Translations under genes and position numbers: made by a program | Notes under the pieces: generated by a model | What the model saw: only the letters and a program-made list of their open reading frames with translations | The model's database searches: none | What the model was told of the DNA's origin: nothing | Part shown: one piece after another, positions 57,326 through 64,000 of the stretch | How the letters are laid out: the number at the start of each line of letters is the position of its first letter | How positions within the stretch are numbered: position 1 is the stretch's first letter | Origin: Anthopleura xanthogrammica | Taxonomy: Eukaryota > Cnidaria > Anthozoa > Actiniaria > Actiniidae | NCBI GenBank assembly: GCA_964019055.1 | Contig: OZ025206.1 | Location: 21,842,078 to 21,906,077 of the forward strand | Reading direction: 5' to 3' | Length of the DNA: 64,000 nucleotides

Positions 57326-58213
57326 TTACGACAACTCTTTTCTACAGCAGATAGCCCTTTTGATCAAAGCCTTAAATTTCGAGCTTTGAAAGCTAAACAG
57401 ATACGGATCCAGGGCAGCGTTAACAGAGGCAATCAATATTGTAGGAGTTAGGTTAAGACTGGCTGATGATGATCCAAGCATTATATAACTTATATATAAA
57501 GGAAACCAACACACTACAAATGTAACAAGTACAGCAAGAACACACCAAGTGACTTTCTTTTTCTTCTTTCTCTCGGTGATCTCTCGTTCTCCTGTAGGTT
57601 CGACTGTCTGCTTGCACCAGAGGGACATGAATATCTTGGTCAGGAAAAATAACATCAAAATTAAGAAGCATAATGATTCTATCAGAATGAAAATAGAATG
57701 ACCTTTAAGGAACGTTGTAATGGAGAGGTCGCAGACAAAATATTCTCTGTTGAAGTGAGCATGAACAAATAAGGGTGATGTAACCACAGCAGCATATATC
57801 CAAGACACCACAACGAGCACTTTGACGATCTTCGGGGAGAAACGCTGACTGAAGGAGTGAGGACGACAAACAGCAAAGTATCGTTCAACTGATAAACAAA
57901 TCATAGTGAAAATCGAAGCTTTGGATGCCATCCAAGCAAAGTTATTAAGTAAAACTAGTTTACACAGCCAGTCACCAAGGACTCCATCTGGCAAAGATGG
58001 TCTACCCAAGAGAGGCAGGAATATGAATTTAGGAGCAAGAAAAACTCCAAATAAAAGGTCTGCTACAGCTAAGTTTAACAACAGATAGTTTGTGGATGTT
58101 TTCATTCCTCGTTCATTGGTGATGATGTAAATAACGAGAGAGTTTCCTGCTATATTGAGGCCAAGAACAACAGAAAACCGGACAGAATAAATGATATCCT
58201 GTGTAGTTATCAT
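57326..58213 (-). CDS. G20: class A GPCR
   Basis: 295 residues, ATG of MITTQDIIYS. TM1 SVVLGLNIAGNSLV, LAVADLLFG, then a distinct ECL1 (APKFIFLPLLGRPSLPDG), GDWLCK, ERY, ECL2 REYFVCDLSITTF, RKKKKKVT, CWFP, and DPYLF preceded by SLNLTP, a possible glycosylation site in ECL3. The tail is ICCRKELS. It stands alone between repeat-rich stretches, and its 5' flank is neither type I nor type II. Confidence 0.92.
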   Translation of the reverse strand: MITTQDIIYSVRFSVVLGLNIAGNSLVIYIITNERGMKTSTNYLLLNLAVADLLFGVFLAPKFIFLPLLGRPSLPDGVLGDWLCKLVLLNNFAWMASKASIFTMICLSVERYFAVCRPHSFSQRFSPKIVKVLVVVSWIYAAVVTSPLFVHAHFNREYFVCDLSITTFLKGHSIFILIESLCFLILMLFFLTKIFMSLWCKQTVEPTGEREITERKKKKKVTWCVLAVLVTFVVCWFPLYISYIMLGSSSASLNLTPTILIASVNAALDPYLFSFQSSKFKALIKRAICCRKELS

Positions 58214-58612
58214 GATATGTTCTGGGAGGAAACTACGGCATCACTGAATTTTGTATTGAAGTAAAGAACTTGGGTATCCTTTGAATACTTTACGATTCAT
58301 TTGTCTTATGTATGCTACTCAATTAATTATTGATTGTCATCAAACGTTTTCCTGCTTAATTAAGGCCCCGACACACGGTGCAACATTGCATGCAACATCA
58401 CACTAGAAAATAAAAATTTGAATGCCTGTTTTATTTTGTTTATGTCATTGGTATCATCCTCGTAAATTAATCGGAAGAAATCGAGGTTTTCTCTGATTTG
58501 GCAACCGAAATAGTACTGTAATCATAATATTGCAAGCAATGTTGCACCGTGTATCTGAGCCTTTATCCTGTTTATTCTATAAAAGCAATAGAAAACTTTT
58601 ACTCTGGAGCTT
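58214..58612. other. 5' flank of G20
   Basis: The first 110 bp (GGGAGGAAACTACGG... to CTCAATTAATTATTGATTGTC) are repeated behind the TM1 scrap at 58681-58855, showing that the scrap and its flank are a partial duplicate of G20's 5' end. Confidence 0.55.
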
Positions 58613-58680
58613 CCTGCTAAATTGAAGACAAGAACAACAGAAAACAGTACAGAATAAACGATATCTTGTGTAGTTGTCAT
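58613..58680 (-). pseudogene. Receptor N-terminal (TM1) scrap
   Basis: The minus strand reads MTTTQDIVYSVLFSVVLV then FNLA, ending mid-TM1. Confidence 0.8.
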
Positions 58681-58794
58681 GTTATGATCTTGGGGGAAAT
58701 TACGGATTCGGTCATTTTGTATCGGAGTATAGAAGTTAACTTATGAAAAATTATTAGCGTTTCGAAGTTTACGATTTATTTCTGAGTCTTCTGT

Positions 58795-58817
58795 ATATAT
58801 ATATATATATATATACT
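58795..58817. repeat. (TA)n microsatellite
   Basis: About 11 TA units within the flank of the TM1 scrap. Confidence 0.9.
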
Positions 58818-59606
58818 TCTCAATTAATTATTGATTATCATCAACGGTCAACTGAAGAAAGTAAATTTGGATTATCTAAGTACGTGGCGCTTTTTTATAC
58901 AATAGAACTTTACAGGTGGTTAATCGTGGTTAATAAATAAGATAAAAATGGGATTTAGCATTGGCATTTGTACAGAAGACTTTAGCTATTCGTATTGAAC
59001 CTCTTTGATTACAAATTCCTTATCCTTGGAAGCTAGACAAGGAATTTAAAATCGTATATGAATAGCAGGATTGTGATAGAATACTACTGACAGCTAAGGT
59101 GAAAAAAATATTATTGATTTTGCTTCTTACATTATATTTTATCATGAATTTGTTCTATGTCATTTTTGCCGCTATAGTTTTTAGACGGCATTTTGGGTGG
59201 ATTGGTATCTGACACGGGCTGATACATTTACTATGTCGACAGTTTCAGTCAGTTTTCCGCAGTCATACCTACTGAAATTAATTTTGTCTACTGACTTTTG
59301 TACGTCTAGATTTGTAGTTTGGCATAAACATTGTAAATTTTGTTTTTATTTATTGTATATGTTTTTCACTTGTTCTAGAGCTCATTAAGTTCATTCAATA
59401 GCTTTACTAATAAGCATAGGTACTGGTGGGAACGAACACATCGCTCTCACAACTATCACTCACTAATAATTATAATATATAGATTTAGGCGTTGCCTAAA
59501 AGCGGAGCTCCCATAAATAGCATATATAATGCTAAAAACGTGACAATTGTGGACGAGGCATAACGCCGGTTACAGCGTTACCACTTCTTTTGATTTTACC
59601 AGAACC
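58818..59606. other. Intergenic, nothing recognised
   Basis: AT-rich sequence with no repeat or gene signature I can name. Confidence 0.5.
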
Positions 59607-60294
59607 GACACTAGAGAAAAACGTTTGCGCATGCGTGCCTTTCAGCACGCTTTCCAAGAATTTACAAGAGTTTTAGTGAGAAAATAAATGCTTGTTTTCT
59701 CCAAGTATACAAAAAACTTCGTGGGTATACTTTTGTGAGACCAAGATAATGTATTAATAAAGGCAATATGAAAGAATTAGCCTTAAAGGGGCACTTGGAT
59801 GAAAATCGATGAAAATTGGAAATGCCTTGAAACTTGGTTAAACTTATCTATATGGCCCTAATAGTAGCCAAGCAACATATTTTCTTCACAGTCAAAATTT
59901 GCGGATAAAAATTATATATTTTTTTCAGCATCTAAATTGTGAGTAAATGACGTCATTTACTCAACCCTATTGTTCTTTTAGTTTTTAAACCAAAAATTAT
60001 CAACTGCGAGTGGCTCCCAGGCTAATTTTTTGCCAATCTGGTTTTCATAATCATGATTGAGTGATATTATTCTTAAATACTTGAACTATTCGGGCTTTAA
60101 AAATATGGGGCGTTTTCATCCAAGTGCCCATTTAAGTTTCAAGAACTGACCTTAAGTAGTTTTGGCATTTTGTAAAGACTATTCTTCAGGCAAGTGTGAA
60201 AGTCAAATTTGCATATTTCTACAATAGCATGAAGACGCTTTTGACTAATATGCATGCGGACTTAGAGCATGCGCAGACGTTTTTCACGCGTGTC
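59607..60294. mobile_element. Nested inverted-repeat element; inner part possibly TTAA-type MITE
   Basis: Inner arms 59783-59805 and 60113-60135 (TTAAAGGGGCACTTGGATG and its complement with one mismatch) enclose about 310 bp. The outermost TTAA on both sides could be the target duplication of a piggyBac-like MITE. Outer arms 59607-59634 and 60267-60294 (GAAAAACGT...TGCGCATGC) suggest that it sits inside an older inverted-repeat element. Confidence 0.6.
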
Positions 60295-60626
60295 ACCAGA
60301 ACCCAGAAGGAAAAACTAAAAGAAAAAACATTTTTTAAAGCCTTCAAAAGCATTAGAAAACTTTTCAATTCGAAGAAAAATAATTATAGATTGTAAAACA
60401 TATTAGTACATGTATAGAACAAAGGATTTTATTCAGCGAATCTTAAGGTAACTGGTTTTCTTTAACCACGATAAAAATCACTAACACTGCTGCCTGGATC
60501 ATGCCAACTGGATCCAGTTGAAAACCTAAGCTAAGGGCCATTGCATGGATCAGAATTAACGTTAATCATTTCTTACAAAGTATTAGTTCAATCGTAACTA
60601 AGTCTCTTTCAAACCATTGATGAATA

Positions 60627-60787
60627 CAGTGGAACCCCGCTCTACGGCTACCCGGGACATTACGGACAGTTCTGTAGGTCCCGATGAAACGCATTTTCTA
60701 TCAAATGTGCCCGCTTAATACGGACACCCGGCTAATACGGTCATTTTGGCCTGTCCCTTTAGTGACCGCATTAACCGGGTTCCACTG
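60627..60787. mobile_element. pogo/Tigger-like MITE
   Basis: 161 bp bounded by CAGTGGAACCCCG and CCGGGTTCCACTG with TA on each side (60625-60626 and 60788-60789). CAGTGGAACC ends and TA target duplication are typical of the pogo branch of Tc1/mariner. No transposase. Confidence 0.8.
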
Positions 60788-60883
60788 TATAAGCTCAAAT
60801 TGTTTTGCCTTGGACAAATATATTCTCCTAGGTTTTCCTTTGTTTTGGCTTCATCTCGTGTTTGACATTCGCTTGGTCCAGTT

Positions 60884-61780
60884 TCATTGCGACGACTCTT
60901 TTCTACAGCAAAGTACCTTTTTTAATAAAACTTTGAATCTCGAACTTTGAAAGCTAAACAGATACGGATCCAGAGCAGCGTTAACAGAAGCAGCCAATGT
61001 TGTTGCAATTTCAACAGATTGGATAGGCTTGTTTGACAATCCGAGTATGATATAATATACCGATGTGGGAATCCAGCACACTGCAAATGTAACAACTACA
61101 GCAAGAACACACATAGTTACTTTCTTTTTCTTCTTTCTCTCTGTGATCTCTCGTTCTCCTGTAGGTTCGATGGTCTGCTTGCACCAGAGGGAAATGCATA
61201 TTTTCACGGTGAAGAATATCATCAGTAACAAGGAACATGTTATTTCTACCAAAATCATTACAGATATAATCTTAAACATTTCATTTTGGCTGAAGGCGCA
61301 GATATATTCTCTGTTCAAGTAAGTATAATCAAATGAAGGTAATATTATAACAACAGCATATATCCAAGACACCACAACGAGCACTTTGACGATCTTCGGA
61401 GAGAAACGCTGACTGAAGGTGTGAGGACGACAAACAGCAAAGTATCGTTCAACTGACAAACAAATCATAGTGAAAGTCGAAGCCCTGGACGCTATCCAAG
61501 CGAGGTTACTAGATATCAGTAGTTTACACAGCCAGTCACCAAGAACTCCATCAGGCAAGAGCGGTGTTCCAAAGAGAGGCATGCATATATAACGAGGAGC
61601 AAGAAAAACACCAAATAAAAGGTCTCCTACAGCCAAGTTCAACAGCAGATAGTTTGTGGAGGTTTTCATTCCTCGTTCATTGGTGATGATGTAAATAACG
61701 AGAGAGTTTCCTGCTATATTGAAGACAAGAACAACAGTAAACAGCATCGCAAAAATAACTTCTTGTGTAGCTAGGGTCAT
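60884..61780 (-). CDS. G21: class A GPCR
   Basis: 298 residues from MTLATQEV. An in-frame ATG at 61867 would add 29 residues (MKTVYKGNTSSLLRRQF...). The same peptide precedes G17 but is out of frame there, so I prefer the inner start. TM2 is LAVGD, ECL1 APRYICMPLFGTPLLPDG, ECL2 REYICAFSQNEMF, then ERY, RKKKKKVT, CWIP, DPYLF and tail LCCRKESSQ. Its 5' flank is nearly identical to that of G17. Confidence 0.92.
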   Translation of the reverse strand: MTLATQEVIFAMLFTVVLVFNIAGNSLVIYIITNERGMKTSTNYLLLNLAVGDLLFGVFLAPRYICMPLFGTPLLPDGVLGDWLCKLLISSNLAWIASRASTFTMICLSVERYFAVCRPHTFSQRFSPKIVKVLVVVSWIYAVVIILPSFDYTYLNREYICAFSQNEMFKIISVMILVEITCSLLLMIFFTVKICISLWCKQTIEPTGEREITERKKKKKVTMCVLAVVVTFAVCWIPTSVYYIILGLSNKPIQSVEIATTLAASVNAALDPYLFSFQSSRFKVLLKKVLCCRKESSQ

Positions 61781-61998
61781 GACTGGGAAGTAGGGTTTCA
61801 ATATTTTTCGAGATATGAACTGCCTTCTAAGTAGTGAGGATGTGTTGCCTTTATATACGGTTTTCATTGCAATATTACACAGCTTACCTACCCAACCTTC
61901 AATTTTGTTTTGTTTTGTTTTTATTCTTCATTTCATTTTGCAAAACACTATTATACTTAATTATCAAGTTTTATTTAAATCCTTTTTCAATGGCTCAG

Positions 61999-62034
61999 TA
62001 TTACAGAGATCAAAGCTGCCTTCACTGATATTGG
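61999..62034 (-). promoter_or_regulatory. Type II conserved upstream block of G21
   Basis: TATTACAGAGATCAAAG then CTGCCTTCACTGATATTGG, about 220 bp upstream of the inner ATG. Confidence 0.4.
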
Positions 62035-63270
62035 GGTTTTTTTTATTAAAAGTGGTCAATGTCCATTTTTTCACAGCAGCAGGAAGTGATTGCCCATTCC
62101 CCTGATCACAATTAATACAATACAATACAATACAATACTTTTTATTTCACATTGCTATTGATATATACATTTCCAGATTTATATATTTTGCTGTATTTTT
62201 TTCAGTAGAAATATTTTGAAGGTTTATTTAGCAAAAATATAGTTATAAGTTTGAAAGTATCTTAATTTAAAGGGGCTTCGTGGAGGGAGGAAAACCGGAG
62301 AATCGCGGATACGAATCTTCCAAGCGCAGGTGTGTGGATGGCTGTTTTAAGGATATAATCCACAACCACAGCGACGAGAGGTGGTGCGCTTATTAGAATG
62401 CGCGACCCTTTCGCTGATAACCATACATTTTTAATTGTTTTAAGATATTGCAATTTGGGCCTCCAAAGTAGGAGAATGCCAAGACAGAGATAAACACAAA
62501 CTTTATTTGAATTTCAAAAAACATTTTTTTTTTTTTGGAAAAGAGACTGAAAACAGAACAAAGTAAACGGCATCTTTATGCACTTGCCATAACATAATCA
62601 GAGGGGGAAATACATCAAATTTGTAATAAAGCAATGAACGTAGAAAAGATAATATTTGAGTTTCCTGTAATCTGACAAATGGGTGATTCATTTCTCCTCT
62701 ATATACTACGTTATTGATTATTGAATCTATTCAAAGGTTTATTAAACAAAGACTGTACATGGCCTGTATATGGTTATTACACTGGCTGTCGCGTCCTGAT
62801 GTCAAAAGATTTCTGCTGGTTTCGAGTAATTTGAACGTACGTTATTTAGGTTGTTAGCTTTTAATATCTTGTGTATGTCTAATAATATTACTTTTAGTAT
62901 TATCTTAATGAATTCTGCTGAGTCGCAAAGCGCAGATAGAGAGAATGACGTCGTGACCTGTGCAGGTGTAGAGGAAGAGAAAAGAAGCAAAATAGAGAGA
63001 AAAAAAGAAGAACAACAGAAGTGAAAAAAGGGAAGGAAATAACGAATATAATATAAGAAGAATTACCAAAGAATCAACTATGGACGCCATCCAAGCGATG
63101 ATACTATTCAAGTTTAGTTTAGTTTGCCTTTTCTCGTCTTAATTGTCATTGACTTGCGTTGCTTTGGCGTACGTGCCTTGTCTTGGCTAACCTTCAATTC
63201 AGTTTGAATTTTTATGAGCTTTGATTTTTACTGTTACTGATTTTTTTTTTCATCTTTCTATTCAAAGTAA
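62035..63270. other. Intergenic, duplicate of the G4 upstream region
   Basis: Matches about 10800-11900: AATAC repeat (62111-62138), SINE-like relic (to 62410), TM1 scrap at 62540-62592 (minus strand, now with a stop) and TM3 scrap at 63075-63120. No intact gene. Confidence 0.6.
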
Positions 63271-64000
63271 TTATGATGATTCTTTTCTACAGCAAAGAAC
63301 CTTCTTCACCAAAGCCTTAAACTTTGAACTTTGAAAACTAAACAGATAAGGGTCCAGAGCGGAGTTAATAGAGGTAACTAATATTGATGCACCTATGCCA
63401 GAGAATGATAAGAATCCAAGTAGTAAGTAGCTAACGCCTAGAGGAACCCAACATACTACAAATGTGACAACTACAGCAAGAACACACAGAGTGACTTTCT
63501 TTTTCTTCTTTCTCTCGGTGATCTCTCGTTCTCCTGTAGGTTCGACTGTCTGCTTGCACCAGAGGGAAATACATATTTTTGCAGTAAAAAATATCATTAG
63601 AGATAAAGAACAGGATATTTCAAACAAAACGTACACCGAATGAACTTTGCTAAATGCATGGTTAACGACGCAGTCTAAATTTCTGTCCATGTGAGTATTA
63701 ACAAATACGGGTGATATAAAAACAACAGCATATATCCAAGACACAATAACGAGCACTTTGACGATCTTTGGCGAGAAACGCTGACTGAAGGAGTGAGGAC
63801 GGCAAACAGCAAAGAATCGTTCAACTGACAAACAAATCATAGTGAAAATCGAAGCTCTGGACGCCATCCATGCGTGGTTACTAGATATCAGTAGTTTACA
63901 AAGCCAGTCACCAAGAACTCCATCTGGCACGGAATCACGAAAGAAAGGCAGGAATATGAACTCAGGAGCGAGAAAAACACCAAATAAAAGGTCTGCTACA
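63271..64000 (-). CDS. G22: class A GPCR, 5' part beyond the window
   Basis: Open from the right edge (VADLLFGVFLAPEF, TM2) to a normal stop, 242 codons visible. GDWLCK, ISSNHAWMASRA, SVERFFAV (ERF instead of ERY, as in G19), ECL2 NLDCVVNHAF, RKKKKKVT, CWVP, DPYLF and Cys pair RKESS are all intact. TM1 and the start lie outside. The TM2-TM3 part resembles G19 while the C-terminal half resembles G4/G11, another mosaic. Confidence 0.9.
   Translation of the reverse strand, partial: VADLLFGVFLAPEFIFLPFFRDSVPDGVLGDWLCKLLISSNHAWMASRASIFTMICLSVERFFAVCRPHSFSQRFSPKIVKVLVIVSWIYAVVFISPVFVNTHMDRNLDCVVNHAFSKVHSVYVLFEISCSLSLMIFFTAKICISLWCKQTVEPTGEREITERKKKKKVTLCVLAVVVTFVVCWVPLGVSYLLLGFLSFSGIGASILVTSINSALDPYLFSFQSSKFKALVKKVLCCRKESS

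Overview
The window looks like nuclear DNA of an animal, most likely an anthozoan cnidarian (stony coral or sea anemone). It is AT-rich and rich in microsatellites. It carries non-LTR retrotransposon debris, a tRNA-derived SINE, foldback elements and a Crypton-type recombinase relic. Its genes are one family of intronless rhodopsin-like (class A) G-protein-coupled receptors. The organism call is inference: no marker gene is present.

I count 22 receptor loci, all on the minus strand and head to tail, labelled G1 to G22 from left to right. Fifteen are intact (G1-G4, G6-G8, G10-G13, G16, G19-G21). Six are pseudogenes (G5, G9, G14, G15, G17, G18), each with a lesion that can be placed. One (G22) runs off the right edge. 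Several N-terminal (TM1) and TM3 scraps lie between them. The proteins are compact, about 287-314 residues. They have a 5-15 residue N-terminus, Asn1.50, Asp2.50, a Cys at the top of TM3 paired with one in ECL2, an ERY motif, a basic RKKKKK end to ICL3, CWxP in TM6 and usually DPYLF in TM7, followed by a very short tail with a Cys pair. TM1-TM2, ICL2 and ICL3-TM6 are almost identical between loci, while ECL2, TM5 and ECL3 vary.

The array grew by segmental duplication. About 14.9-26.1 kb (G6-G7-G8-G9-G10) is repeated at about 32.3-45.0 kb (G12-G13-G14-G15-G16). About 5.75-10.4 kb (G3-G4) is repeated at about 24.3-29.0 kb (G10-G11). Duplication edges fall inside the conserved TM1 coding block, so bodies and 5' flanks have been exchanged. 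Two kinds of 5' flank recur. Type I has an inverted CCAAT box and a conserved short upstream ORF (G1, G2, G3, G5, G9, G10, G11, G15). Type II has a roughly 35-bp conserved block near TATTACAGAGATCAAAG (G4, G7, G12, G13, G16, G17, G19, G21).

Other content: a CCTTG pentanucleotide array of about 105 units beside G7 (about four units beside its paralogue G13); a SINE at 29.8-30.1 kb; a Crypton-like remnant with 26-bp terminal inverted repeats at 30.3-31.6 kb; a 5'-truncated non-LTR retrotransposon with a 7-bp target duplication at 39.8-41.0 kb; a retrotransposon ORF1 relic at 49.6-50.3 kb; and a receptor-poor stretch at 52-57 kb dominated by nested foldback sequence. Two small DNA-transposon derivatives lie at 59.8-60.8 kb. 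No rRNA, functional tRNA, CRISPR or prokaryotic feature was seen.
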